Shown here: positions 1 to 11,397 of the stretch, piece after piece | How positions within the stretch are numbered: the first letter of the stretch is position 1 | Layout: the number at the start of each line of letters is the position of its first letter | Assembly: GCA_963921195.1 (NCBI GenBank) | Contig: OY992537.1 | Coordinates: 67,138,040 to 67,202,039, forward strand | Source of the DNA: Pegoplata infirma | Lineage: Eukaryota > Arthropoda > Insecta > Diptera > Anthomyiidae | Reading direction: 5' to 3' | DNA length: 64,000 nt | Made by a program: the position numbers and the translations under genes | Notes under the pieces: generated by a model | Told to the model about the DNA's origin: nothing | What the model saw: the letters and a program-made list of their open reading frames with translations, nothing else | Databases searched by the model: none

Positions 1-480
1 AAACTCAAATAGTTTTTTTGAAAGTTAAAAAAAAATATTGTCTGTAAATATGCACTATTATTTTTTGCATCTAAACCCACCACACGTGTAGATTTAAAAA
101 TCATGTATTATGCACTCATGCATACTTTCAATTAGTGTTATTTGCTTTGGCCAAAAGAGTCCACCACCTACAGGCACTTTTTTTTTGTATTTTCAAACAT
201 ATTGTTGCTGAATGCAACTATTCATACTTTTACAATAACTACAATAACAACAAAAAAATACTCCTTATATGGCTCAATGGTGTGTTATTTTGAAACTGAT
301 GAACAATGGGATAGGAGTTTTATTAATAATGCTCCACAAATATTCCTTTCAAATGATTTAAACTTGTAAAAACTTGTGTTTTTTTCAATTTACATTTTTT
401 TTTTTTTTTTGGACGTTAATTATGCTGGTGGAAATTCTAGGATTCCTGGACTTTTAATTCAATAGTTTTAAAAAAGTAAA
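1..480. other. AT-rich sequence, nothing recognised
   Basis: Low-complexity AT-rich DNA with T runs. The 75-codon open frame at 142-369 has no recognisable domain and its composition matches the surrounding non-coding DNA. I see no gene here. Confidence 0.6.
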
Positions 481-483
481 ATG

Positions 484-581
484 TTCACACATTTCTCAAT
501 TCAAGCCATATATGTATAACATGATTTAAAAATTATAATACATAATTATAATTAGAGCCTGAGCTCAACTGTCTTTACAGA
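484..581 (+). repeat. Dispersed ~95-bp repeat, copy 1
   Basis: Nearly the same sequence recurs at 27746-27839. The best conserved part is the right half, which contains attagagcctgagctc followed by actgtctttacagaaaa. No coding potential or terminal repeat is visible. It may be the conserved end of a longer transposon. Confidence 0.7.
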
Positions 582-849
582 AAAACAAAAATTTGAAAAC
601 AACGATTACAAGTCGGCCTATGTTGCAATAAAAGTATCTTTGGAAAATGGCAACACCTAACATTTGTGTCTACAAAATATAGACCATATTCTGGCAAGGT
701 TGCAAAATAAATACTTAGATCAGAGTTGATGAAGGAGAGGAGGAAGAATTATGATTACTAAAAAATTGAATTTATTCACCATATTGCATTTACACCTTCT
801 TCTGTACGAAAAACAACAGCAACACCCAACAAGAATTGAAAAAAACATG
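582..849. other. AT-rich spacer
   Basis: No recognisable feature. It is the left flank of the hAT-type insertion that starts at 858. Confidence 0.5.
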
Positions 850-857
850 ATTTAGTT

Positions 858-2161
858 CAGCGGTTACCAACCTATGGTACGCGTACCACTAGGGGGTACG
901 CAAAACTGTCCACGGGGGTACGCGAAATTTTAGTAATTTGGACATTCGTTTTAGATTAAACTTCTAAGTTTCCCATAACGTCATGTTTTTAACCCATTTT
1001 GGACCAAGATTCAATTTAATTTTTCTTTTTTGGAAAAAGGTACTTTATTAGGGCAATTAGCATCCGCAGATCCAAAAATCTTGTCAAAAAAAATTTTCAA
1101 TGTGCCGTTATCCCAGAAAAACCTGCATTTCAACTTTCTATTTTGGATTTATTAATATTAGGATTTATTTGCTATTTAATTAATTTATTTCATTATTTTC
1201 AAAATAAATAGTTTCAAAATGATTCAAGTTAGTGGAATTTGATAATAAGTTAAATCTAAAAAAATTTAAATTAATCAAAAAAATTAAAAGCCGAAAATTA
1301 AAAAATGATAAATTTTCGATTTTGCTTGAAACAATTTCTGTGGTGATTTGCATTGCATTTCATGGGCATATAAATTGCGGTGGTAAAGTGTGGATATTTT
1401 TTTTTTCAATTGCAGAAAGATGAGACTTAACATTTGAAACCATATTTACCCGAAATTCCACCGTTTTCATACATAAATATTTTTTTGAAAAAGTTGTTCT
1501 TTACTGTTCAAAAAATCGAACAGAGGGTCAAAATGGGTTAAGAAAGCTGAGGTCAAAGTGCAAAAATATGCATTTTTATGCAATTTAAAGAGAATTTTTT
1601 GCAATATTTTTGGACAATATTTTAAGATCTGACCACTTGTTTTCGATTAACCTTTCGATGCTGATTCCGAATATGGTTCCCAAATTTTTCTATGATCTCA
1701 GGTTTTTAAGAAAATGTATGTCAAAGTTATCAAAAATCGTCTTTTTGGGCATTTTTGAGACGGGTTGCGATAGAGTGGGAATTTTGGTACCATTTTGTTA
1801 AGCTCAAAATGCCCTTTCATTGTTTATACGAGGGTATTTCATTCGAAAAGTCACGGAATTATTGTTTTAAAAAAATTAATGTTTTAAAAAAATAAAAAAC
1901 ATTATATTTCGGACCTTTTTTTAAGAGTTCAAAAACGTCCGTTGTTTTAATTTTTGGTGTAAAATCGACTGGTGAAATCAGATTTGCAATATTTTCAGCC
2001 GTTTTTGCTCTGCAGAAAAATCAGCTCAAAATCCGCGTTTTCAGATGCATTGAAGCACCCAAAGGAAGTTTTTTAACGAAAACAAAAAACTCGTTAGGGG
2101 GTACGCGACTGATAAAATTTAAAATTAGTGGTACGCGAGCCAAAAAGGTTGGTAACCGCTG
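858..2161. mobile_element. Non-autonomous hAT-type element
   Basis: The termini are inverted repeats: cagcggttaccaacc at the left and its complement at the right. Both ends also carry gggggtacgcg-type subterminal motifs. The element is flanked by a perfect 8-bp direct repeat, atttagtt, at 850-857 and 2162-2169. An 8-bp duplication with a CAGNGGTT-type terminus is the signature of hAT transposons. The 1304-bp interior has only two ~63-codon frames and no transposase motifs, so it must depend on a transposase supplied elsewhere. Confidence 0.88.
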
Positions 2162-2210
2162 ATTTAGTTGATAATTGCTTAACAGCCAACTTAGCGTATC
2201 GGTCTAGAGT

Positions 2211-4652
2211 TCCATGACGCCGTTTCAAGCTTTGGAACGTTCTGACGCCCAAGCATCTGAAATTGCTTCGGAAATAATAAATATGCCAACATTAATCTGG
2301 GCGATAAAAAGCTTCAGGCCCTATAAATCCCCGGGACCTGATGGTATAATCCCGGCTGAGTTGCAGCAAGTGTTGGACTATATAGCCCCGTTGCTGTATA
2401 ATCTGTACACAGCATGCATCAACTGGTCGTATATTCCTTTGAAATGGAGGGATACCAGAGTCGTATTTATCCCGAAGGCTGGGAAAAGTTCCCACACAGC
2501 TTCGAAGGATTTCAGACCAATAAGTCTGTCTTCTTTTTTGTTAAAGACAATGGAACGAATGATAAACTCATATTTGCGTAGAGTGATTGACCCGAGGTTG
2601 CTTTCGACAAAGCAACATGCATACAGCAAGGGACGATCAACGGAAATAGCTCTTCATGAGCTCGTTGGTACCATCGAGAGATCGCTTTCAGTAAAGGAGT
2701 ACACTATGGTGGCTTTTCTTGATATTGAGGGGGCTTTTAATAATGTCATCCCAGAATCGATAATATTGGCATTGTCTGGTCTGTCCTACTTGCCAATAGA
2801 CGTATAACGTCTGAATTGGGAGCGTCCGTCATATCTCGATTTGTCAATAGGGGCACACCACAAGGAGGTGTTCTTTCGCCGCTTCTTTGGAACCTGGCAC
2901 TGAATTCAATGCTACTATCTCTAGAAGCACGTGGTTGTCATGTTGTCGCATATGCTGACGATGTCGCGATAGCGGTAAAGGGGAAGCATCTGCCAACATT
3001 GCGGAACATTCTTCAGGGTTCTCTGAAAGATCTGTCTAAATGGGCAAGAGACTGTGGTCTAGGAGTTAATCCTAGTAAAACAGAGCTTGTTTTGTTTACA
3101 AGGAAAAATAAGATTCCTGCTTTTGATCCTATTTCTCTGGACGGTACTGAAATCACCTTCTCAGATGGAGCCAAGTATCTTGGAGTATTTCTAGATAGGA
3201 AGCTGAATTTCAGGCGTAATATTGAGGAACGGGTGAGAAAAGCAACGATTGCTTTGTATTCCTGCAAAAGGGCCATTGGAAAACGATGGGGTTTTAGCCC
3301 TCAAGTCGTTCATTGGATCTATACAGCAGTGGTGCGTCCAATTTTGCTGTATGGAATCATTGTCTGGTGGCCTGCTTTAGAAACAAAAGCGAACTGTGTC
3401 TTTATCACGAAGGTACAGAGAATGGCGTCAATGTGCATCACTGGTGCTCTTCGTACTACACCTACTGCTGCATTGAAATTCTTCTTCACCTGATACCCTT
3501 GGACATACTGGGTAGGCAGTATGCGGCTGCGTCGGCAATTCGACTTAATAGCACGCTGCAATGGAGGAGCAGCGATTGTGGCAATAGCGCGATCTTGAAA
3601 AAGATAACAATACCACAAAATGTGGACTGTGCTCCCTCTTTGAGCCTCTTTGAGCGCCACTTTACCACTATGATACTATCCAGGGAGTCTTGGATGGGGG
3701 ATACTCCGGGTAGTGGAGCTACAATAAATTTTTACACAGATGGATCGAGGCTGCACGAACAAGAGGGCTTTGGAGTCTATTCGGAAGAGCTTGGGTTGAG
3801 CCTGGCTCGTAGATTGCCAGATCATTGCAGTGTTTACCAGGCAGAGATGCTGGCAATAAAAGAAGTGGCTGACTGGTTGAGCTGCAATGTCTTGTCTACA
3901 ACCGCAGTCAACATCTATACTGACAGTCAAGCCGCGGTCAAGTCCCTGGATTCAATGTTTCTGAAAACAAGATCTGCCCTTTACTGCCGCACGTCTTTAA
4001 ATGAGATGGCCAAGCAGTTTAACATACGACTCATATGGGTCCCAGGGCACAGAGACATTCCAGGGAATTGCAAAGCCGATGAGCTTGCAAGACTAGGAAC
4101 TACCTTACAGGTTCCAACAGAATTGGAATGTGTTGGTATGCCTCTAGAAACTTGCAAGCAAAACCTACGGCTTTGTTCTGCGACGGAGACTAATCAAAGA
4201 TGGGCAAATGGAGACAACACGACTGATTTGGCCTTCTCTTAATCAGGGGCGCACAAGTGAGCTGATATCGCTTCCAAGAGGAGAGATTTCGACGGTGGTT
4301 TCTATAATTACCGGACACTGTCTTATAGAGAATCACGCAGAGCGGTTAAATGTGCCGTCGAATGACTTTTGCCGAAGTTGCATGGATGAAGTGGAGTTGG
4401 AAACTATCGAACACTTTATTTGCCATTGCCCGGCACTTTCTGGTCAGAGACTTGCTTCACTGGGATCTAGGGAGCTGTACGATCTTTCTGATTTGTTGGA
4501 TGTCAAAATTCAACATCTAAGGAGTTTTATAAGAAGCTCAAACTGGTTTAACGACAGGTACTAGTAGGGAAACCTATTACGGTCCCGTGGTATCACAATG
4601 GACCTCAGAGTCTACGTGTGTTGACGTAAAATGTCAGCAGCCACTTACAACC
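2211..4652 (+). mobile_element. 5'-truncated LINE (LOA/I-like), 14-bp duplication
   Basis: This is a non-LTR retrotransposon insertion bounded by a perfect 14-bp direct repeat, tatcggtctagagt, at 2197-2210 and 4653-4666. It keeps the 3' part of ORF2 (RT, RNase H and a CCHC knuckle) and lacks ORF1 and the endonuclease. That is the usual outcome of incomplete target-primed reverse transcription. There is no poly-A tail; the 3' end is ...cttacaacc. Related 3' ends are at 43496 (minus strand) and ~53680. RT plus RNase H plus CCHC fits the LOA or I groups; the exact clade is inference. Confidence 0.9.
2214..4564 (+). pseudogene. LINE ORF2 remnant: RT, RNase H, CCHC
   Basis: Four frame segments read in order as one polyprotein. 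Segment 2214-2807 has the RT fingers: KSPGPDGIIPAELQ, then DFRPISLSS, then motif A in AFLDIEGAFNN. Segment 2816-3493 has motif B GTPQGGVLSP, the catalytic YADD, and KYLGVFLDRKL. From about 3470 to 4220 another frame carries RNase H: FYTDGSR, QAEMLAI, YTDSQAA and a final GNCKADELAR, so the acidic catalytic residues remain. Segment 4208-4564 has C-X2-C-X10-H-X4-C around FCRSC and HFICHC. Frame changes lie near 2805, 3475 and 4220, and the sequence between RT motifs A and B looks shortened. It cannot encode an intact enzyme. In the cell the intact protein would nick-prime and copy its own RNA into the chromosome. The LOA-like assignment rests on domain order and motif style. Confidence 0.9.
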
Positions 4653-4734
4653 TATCGGTCTAGAGTGATCGTATCTAAGAGGCAGTTAATAGCAAAAACT
4701 TTACAGATCATGATTATATCCTTGGCGGCTGCGA

Positions 4735-5110
4735 TCTGTTCAGATTCTGGGACATTTTTCCTATAGAAATGTCTCAGATTCTGAGACATTTTTTCTATAG
4801 AAAAAGTCTGAGATTCTGAGAACTTTCCTATAGAAATTCGAAGATTCTGAGACATTTCTAATATAGAAAAAGTCTCAGATTCTGAAAAGTCTCTGATTAG
4901 TTTCCATAGAAAATTTCTTTTCATAATTAGAACTTCCAGCTTGACAGATATTTTTTACAAAAAATCTTCAGGTTAAGTAATATTTTTCCTTTAAAAAATC
5001 TTTGACTTTTTCTCTAAAAAAAAATTCAGATTTTGTTCGATGAAAATTTTTGGATTTCAAAATTCGTTTCCTTTAGAAAATTTATTAGAAAATTTCATTC
5101 TTTCTTCTGT
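4735..5110. repeat. Degenerate ~30-bp minisatellite fragment
   Basis: Repeated units of the form gattctgagacattt + ttctatagaaaaagt are clear from about 4735 to 4910 and fade to about 5110. The same satellite fills the hAT elements at 34649-36120 and 57228-59435, so this is probably a remnant of that family without its ends. Confidence 0.75.
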
Positions 5111-5138
5111 TTTTTTTTTCTTTCTTTTTCCTTTCTTT

Positions 5139-5530
5139 TTATACCCTCCACTCTAGTGATAGAGGGTATATATAAGTTTGTTATTTCATTTGTAACAACT
5201 CAAAATATTGGTTTGATCTAGCGATGTCCGTCTTTCTGTCTGTTGAAAGCACACTAACTTTTGAACAACTTTACGGAGGCTCCTTAAGTTTGCCATATAT
5301 GTTGGGCATTTACCTGGTCAGGTTGGTATTGCAATCCAGTAAAATCGATCCAGTGGTTCAAAAGTTATGGGCAAAAGACTGAATTTCGGCAATTGTTTTT
5401 TGTGAATTTATGAGATATAAGACACGGTAACTTTTGAACGGCATTCTGAGGATGCTGAAGCTTGGCATATATATTTGTCGTTCCCCGGACCTGGTTCGTG
5501 TTGAATTTCAGCCAAATCGGTCCAGTGCAC
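5139..5530 (+). mobile_element. INE-A, 3'-truncated
   Basis: It starts with the hairpin terminus ataccctccactctagtga followed by tagagggtat. It then has a degraded gttacaaacggaatg box, a short GTCY stretch (gatgtccgtctttctgtctg) and two ~145-bp homologous halves, each containing caaaagttat-type text and a cggtccagtg box. The long microsatellite and the acaagt end are missing. It is non-coding. Confidence 0.85.
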
Positions 5531-6434
5531 AGTGGCCGAAACATCCAATCTAGCGGCGCTTAATTCGGAAATGTAAAATAATAAAGCCCAATGCATATTT
5601 GTGATTATAAAACTTATAAAGAATTTAATTTTTAACCATATTTATTTATTTATTTCAGGGTTTTTATGTATTTTGGGTAATTTATGTGAATATCGGGAGG
5701 GTGGTCTGTATGAGGACTAGAAGTTAAAATGTTCCGATTCCGTTAAAATTTAGAGTGATTATTTATGGCTACAAAAAACATTTACCAGTCGAATTTCAAG
5801 AGGATATTTGTGAAAATACCATTGTTAAGGCTTTTTAGTACAAGTGGAAGGGGAAATTAACATGGGGGCTATGGGATAACATGGACCGATTTTGTCGAAA
5901 ATTTAATAGGTTTTGTTCTTTCGATAAAAAATCTTAAATTTCAAATTTTAGCCAAATCGATTGAAAATTGAAGTCTGTATCGCGTTCATACTCTTTATTT
6001 GGACAGGTAGATGGACCCTAAAAAACCGAACAACTTGCGCGAACTAGCACTCCATACTGAAACGTCACAACAAAAATAACCCATAATAATAAACAACACA
6101 GGAATTGGACCGAATACGATCGAATTTCAAAAGTTGCAGTCCATGAAACTATAGTTTATATCACAAATGTCAACTTCTATAATGCACTAATAATAAACTA
6201 GATACACACAGGTCACACACATTTATTTTTGAGTTAAAACATACCTTTTACTTTCAATTAGAATTTTTTGGCTCAAAATGTATAAACAATTGACTTAAAA
6301 GTGTCAAGAAAAACTCACTGAGTAATTAGGACCCAAATTCCTTTAATACACTTGCTGCAGAAAATGTATATTTGACAGCTTACAGCTGTGCGAATATTGA
6401 AAGCAAAACAAAAGTAAAAACGTAAAACCGTTAA
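5531..6434. other. AT-rich stretch, nothing recognised
   Basis: No domain-bearing frame, terminal repeat or RNA gene was seen. A tatttatttattt run lies near 5641. Confidence 0.5.
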
Positions 6435-6480
6435 AAAAAAACCCGTTAAACATGTTTTAAAAACATTGGTAAGTAACAAA
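6435..6480 (+). repeat. INE-A fragment (internal)
   Basis: The segment cccgttaaacatgttttaaa followed by aacattggtaagt matches the internal part of INE-A seen at 24210-24240 and 42255-42285 (opposite strand). Confidence 0.6.
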
Positions 6481-6611
6481 TAATTCTGTATTGTTTATCC
6501 AAAAACGATATATTTTGAGTTATGACACTATACAAGTAAATAAGCGATATGACTGTAACTTTACATATTTACTTGTTGCTGCTTCAAAAGGTCTGGATTT
6601 ATGTGTTGCCG

Positions 6612-6800
6612 GTTAAGCTGTTCAAAAGTTCTGAACGAAAATGTAAGGACACCTCGAAAGTTTTGGTATATTCTACATAACCTTAAAATACAAAATGCGT
6701 TAATTGGTCTGATTGTTGACATTTGTGAACAAAATTGGATACTAAAAGGTATTCAAAGAACTACAAACATATTTTTTACCCCAAAAATTTTTTGACAAAC
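6612..6800 (+). mobile_element. Degraded INE-A fragment (long subtype)
   Basis: It aligns by eye with the reverse complement of 13900-14050: gttcaaaagttctgaacg, a taaggacacctcgaaa stretch, then ttaattggtctgattgttga and catttgtgaacaaaattgga. The 64-codon frame here is a translation of repeat, not a gene. Confidence 0.7.
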
Positions 6801-8289
6801 TTTTTTTTTTGCAAAAATTCATTTTTATCGCGGATATTTTTTTCAAAAATTTTATTATTTTTTTCTAAATTAATTGATTTATTTATCATGTTTGGGTTAA
6901 GGGGGTTGTAGATATTAATCGTCATTTAATTGCTTTTCGAAAAATATTAAAAAAGTTGTTTTCTTAATTCTAAAAGAGATGACAAAAATTTGGCAATTGT
7001 ACCTTTGGAAAATAAAAGTTGCTTAAGTTTCCTTCTAAATTTAACACACCTCTTACCCACTGTACCTTGTGTTTAGATTACATACAAGGCTCAATAACAG
7101 TTTTTAAGTCAATTGTAATGTGCGTAGTAGTTAGTTGTATTCAAAAAAGCTATTGGCAATATTTTTTTTTCTGTTATATGCAACATATCGCTGCAAGTAT
7201 GTTTTGCATTTGTTTGTCTGTCCGTCTGGTTGTCTTTTATTCTGTGTATGCAGCCCCACAAAAAATATACAGGTAGTGATTTTCATTCATTTGGCTTAAA
7301 TTCAGGCATAAATTTGTATATTTCTCTTTACCAATATTTGCCTAGTGGCTAATATGGTGTATATTTTTTTCGCATTTTTTGCTCTGTTCTGTTAACGAAA
7401 ATTTAAATTGTTCATTATGTTAACCTAAATAAATACATATTACCACGTACAAACACACACACACACATTTACTTGTCGTCATTAAAATTGAGAAAAAAAA
7501 TATACATGAATTTATTAACAAAAAAATTATAAATGTCAGTTTATTTGTAAAACAATTTGAAATACAATAATTTTTTTTATCATAGAAAATATTTCATTAT
7601 ACATTGAAAGATTTTTTTTAACGAAATGTTTAAAAAAATCTATTAATTTTATTTTTTCAGAAAAAAATTTGTTTTATTGTTCCCCTTTTTTTGTAAAATA
7701 GAAATCTATAACATTGTTCACAAACATGAATTTCTATTAATTTTTTTTAAGAGCTCTTTTGTTAAATTTTAAAGATTGATGTTTATAATTTTTTTGTTTG
7801 ACTATCAAAAAATATTTTTTTTTAGTCTATAAATATCATGTCATATGTTATAAAGTCTTTAAATTATTTAATATTTTTAAGAGAGGGTGTTTTTTCTTAT
7901 TTATTTTCCAATATTTATTTAAAAAATAAAATATTCTTTGTTTAATTCATTTTTATGTAAATGATTGAATTTATGATTAAGTGTTTCTAATTTTTTATGG
8001 TCTTTGTTGTGGAGTTTTATTGTTAAAACTACTTTAAAAGCTGCTGTTTTTTAAACGAGTGTACGAGTATATTACTATTTAATAGGAATTGCGTGACATT
8101 TTATTTATTTGTTTATTAATCCAAAAGAACAAAGACTTAAAATGTTAATGAATTGATGTATGGTAATAAAAAAAATATTAATTAAATGTTGTTAAATGAG
8201 TTGAATTTTATGGAAATCCAATAAATACAATAAAACTTAGAATTGAATGAAAACTTCAACTAAAACCGTTAACTTAAACTAAAACTACA
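6801..8289. other. AT-rich stretch, nothing recognised
   Basis: Homopolymer-rich DNA. The frame at 7019-7276 has no family signature. A short (AC)n run lies at 7451-7466. Confidence 0.5.
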
Positions 8290-8945
8290 CCATTTCTAAT
8301 GAATTTTAAATTTTTACTAATGAATTTTAAAATTGTTCAAATATATTTTAAATTTGTCAGAATATAATATTTTGAGTAGGTTTTCTTCTAGCTCGAGGTC
8401 ATTATTCTTTTATTAATTAAATTTATGAAATTATCATAGAATAATTTTCAAGAAAATAACTTTTCTGTTTTAATGGACGCGTGTTTCGGAATTTGTCAGA
8501 TTACATGATTTTCAAATGACCAACATAAATACATTTAAAACAGAAAAATAATTTTCTTGAAAAATATTCTATTAGAATATCATAGTTTTAATTAGTTAAG
8601 GAAATAATCACCTCGAGCTAGAATAAACAAAATATATTTTGAGTAGGTTTATTTTAAAGATAAAAAAAAATATTTTTATTTTTCAATAATAATTAATCAG
8701 AATTTATCCAAATATATTTTAAAAGTGTCCAAATTCGTTTTAAAATTCTCCAAATATAATTAAAATTGTCTTAATTAATTTAAAATTTGTTTAAATGTTT
8801 TTCAAAATTGTCCCAATATATTGCTTGGGACAATTTACCAAATATATTTTAAAATTGTAAAAAATATAAATAAATTTTCCCAAATACAATTTTAAATTTT
8901 CCAAATGTAAATTAATTATTCCAACTTTCCAATTAAAATAAATAA
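8290..8945. repeat. Degenerate ccaaatatattttaaaattgt satellite
   Basis: Loose repeats of tgtccaaatatattttaaaa occur at 8290-8365 and 8690-8945, interrupted by the palindromic MITE at 8381-8633. The unit is roughly 25 bp and highly diverged. Confidence 0.55.
8381..8633. mobile_element. M-family palindromic MITE, short copy
   Basis: An inverted repeat runs inward from tcttctagctcgaggtc (left) and gacctcgagctagaata (complement, right), through attttcaagaaaata-type arms, around a middle with gcgtgtttcggaatttgtca. Direct repeats of atattttgagtagg lie just outside at 8367-8380 and 8634-8647. Part of that repeat resembles the M-family TIR itself, so its reading as a 14-bp duplication is uncertain. 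Related copies lie at 31193, 31873, 36497 and 45652. Confidence 0.75.
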
Positions 8946-9100
8946 AAAGTGAGTGCAATTTTAGATGACATACGTTCACAAAATATTTTTAAGTTTTTGT
9001 GTGTAAAAAAATTCCCTAAATCCCCTGATGATGATTCTCAAAGAGGATCAAAATATTAGAATGGAATAAAATAATATTTATTTACAAGAAAAAAACTTTT

Positions 9101-9237
9101 CAGACGGACGGACATCCCTAGATCGACTTAAAGTCGATCGAGGATCATGAATATATATACTTTATGGGGTCCTAGACCAATATTTCGATGTGTTACAAAC
9201 GAAATGACAAACCCTCTATCACTAGAGTGGAGGGTAT
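9101..9237 (-). mobile_element. INE-A terminal fragment
   Basis: It contains cagacggacggacatc, the cgatcgaggatcatg core, actttatggggtcctagacc, gttacaaacgaaatgaca and the terminal hairpin ending gagtggagggtataaaa. The microsatellite is reduced to two GACG units. Confidence 0.85.
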
Positions 9238-9239
9238 AA

Positions 9240-9605
9240 AAATATTGATGAAAAAAAATATTGATAAAAAATATTGGTAAAAAATATTGATAAAAAATAT
9301 TGATAAAAAATATTGATAAAAAATTATAAAGAAAAAAAAAATTAATAAAAAAATATTGATGGAAAAAAATATTGATGAAAAAAAAATATTGATAGCAAAA
9401 AATATTGATAAAAAAAAAAAATTTTGATGAAAAAAATATTGATGAAAAAAAAAATATTGATGAAAAAAAAAAATATTGATAAAAAAAAATATAGATAAAA
9501 AAAATATTGATGAAAAAAAAAAAAAAAATATAAAAAAAGATATTGAGGAAAATAGAAAATATTGATGAAAAAATATTGATTAAAAAAAATAGTAAGAAAA
9601 AATAA
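9240..9605 (+). repeat. S-family TTGATGAAAAA array, copy 1
   Basis: About 25 imperfect units of attgatgaaaaaaaat in tandem. It leads into the S-family module at 9606-9803 (caccacgaggtgaat, then tagtcaaactga). Confidence 0.85.
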
Positions 9606-9803
9606 TTATGTTACGTTTTACATATTATTTTACGAATTTTTTTTTTAATCACCACGAGGTGAATTTTTTTCCAAGTTTCAAACCCAAGTTACTAAAATTT
9701 TTGGTTTTAAGAAAATAAAAACAGTAATTCCTATTTTCTTTTTTGTAAATCGTTAGCTATATAGTCAAACTGACGTGTCGCCCCATGGCGTCCTGGAACT
9801 TTT

Positions 9804-11397
9804 TATACCCTCCAACCACAGTGTGGGGGTATACTCACTTTGTCATTCCGTGTGTAACGCATTGAAATATTGGTCTAGGACCCTATAAAGTATATGGGGC
9901 ATTCCATGTGAAATCGGACACTTTGAAAAACTTTTTTTTTAGATTTTCCCAATTTGTTTACAGTTTTTAGTACCCTTCGAAAACTCCTTCGTGGTAAATT
10001 TTCAGATTTTTTTGATGACCCGTTCAAAAGATATCGAATTTTTAAAAATTGGTAGTTTGTTCCTTTACTCAAACTTCTTTTAATCATAACTTCTTCAATA
10101 ATGGTCCAAATTTAAATTTTTTTTTTTCAAAATTTTTGTTTTTTTAAGTACTTTCTAAAAAAAAATCCCAAAAAAATGTTTAAAAGTAGTATGCGATTTT
10201 TAAGTTTTAAAATTTTAGTCTCATTTTTGAAAAATTTTGTACTCTTCGATTTTTATGAATTTTTTTTGTGTAAAACTTCTATCAATTCTACAAATTTTTT
10301 GCCCAGGAAGATTGTGGGATAACGATTATTACTATTTTTAAAAATTTTTTGAAAAAATTTTATTGTAATTTTTCAATCTTAAAATCATTTCTACTGCTAC
10401 AATGGTGCGTCGTAGAGGGGTCCTTTATAAGACCGACCCCCATTAATTTTTACGTCTTAACATTTCTTTGGAACAAACTAAAACCCTATCTCCAATTTCT
10501 AAGGGGGCTCCCACACAAAACGATTTTTTTTTAAATTTGTTCCAACCGCTCTAACTGCCCTAATAGTGCCCTTAGAGCAACAAAATGTATGACCGACCCA
10601 CAATATTTTTTTATTCCAAACATTTTCTCTGAACACACCTACCCTCTATCTTTAACTGTTAAGGCGGTCCCCATACAATTTTTTTTATTTTTTGTAAATT
10701 TTTTTTATTTAATCAGCTTCTACCGGTCCAATGGTGCGTCCGAGAGGGGTCATTAGTGAGACCGACCCCCATTTATTTTTACCTTACAACATTTTTCAAA
10801 ACACACCTACGCCCTATCTCCACTCCATAAGTAGGCTCCCATACAAATAACAGTTGGGGCAAATTTTATAAAAATGTAATTTTGTATGGGAGCCTACTTA
10901 GGGAGTGGAGATAGGGCGTAGGTATGTTTTGAAAAAATGTTGTACTAGAGCGCTTTTAAGAATTTTTTGGGATTTTTTTTAGAAAGTACGTAAAAAAACA
11001 AAAATTTTGAAAAAAAAAATTTGAAATTTGGACCATTATTGAAGAAGTTATAATTAAAAGAAGTTTGAGTAAAGGAACAAACTACCAATTTTTAGAAATT
11101 CGATATCTTTTGAACGGGTCATCAAAAAAATCTGAAAATTTACCACGAAGGAGTTTTCGAAGGGTACTAAAAATTGTAAATAAATTGGGAAAATCTAAAA
11201 AAAAAGTTTTTCAAAATGTCCGATTTCACATGGAATGCCCCATATATATTATTGACCAGTGACGCCATTTTTTATAGGTTTTTTGTACTTTTGCCTGCCA
11301 AACGAAACATTTTTATGTCAAAAAAAGTTCAAAGTCCTGCAGTTGGATCCAGAAAAGCTGGATTCGGCAAAGCCGAATTTAACACTGTCACTTGTTT
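9804..11397 (+). mobile_element. INE-B element, interrupted by FB-1
   Basis: It starts tataccctccaaccacagtg, then has tactcactttgtcattccg, a taacgcattgaaatatt core and ccctataaagtatat. It is then interrupted by FB-1. It resumes at 11242 with atatattattgaccagtga and ends cctgcagttggatcc...aagccgaatttaacactg + tcacttgttt. Comparison with the empty site near 21930 shows insertion at a T run without a long duplication, as in Helitron-like INE-1 elements. Confidence 0.88.
9892..11245. mobile_element. FB-1 foldback element
   Basis: Inverted arms of ~285 bp run from about 9896 to 10180 and from about 10960 to 11241. They start ggggcattccatgtgaaatc on the left and mirror it on the right. The outermost tatat is palindromic, so the exact end and target duplication are ambiguous. 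The interior has three diverged ~155-bp tandem units (near 10385, 10540 and 10695) sharing caatggtgcgtc, gaccgaccccca and ccctatctcca. A tight central palindrome lies at 10785-10950. No protein was recognised; the 65- and 70-codon frames are the two arms read on opposite strands. Confidence 0.88.

Noticed and set aside
2292..2629. Minus-strand frames over the LINE, also 3013-3930
   Set aside because: Antisense shadows of the RT and RNase H coding frames.
11065..11262. Frame repeated at 9875-10087 on the other strand (shared SKGTNYQFL and KKSENLPRRSF)
   Set aside because: The shared peptide reflects the two arms of FB-1 and not a conserved protein; flanking copies (28746, 29290) do not keep the frame.
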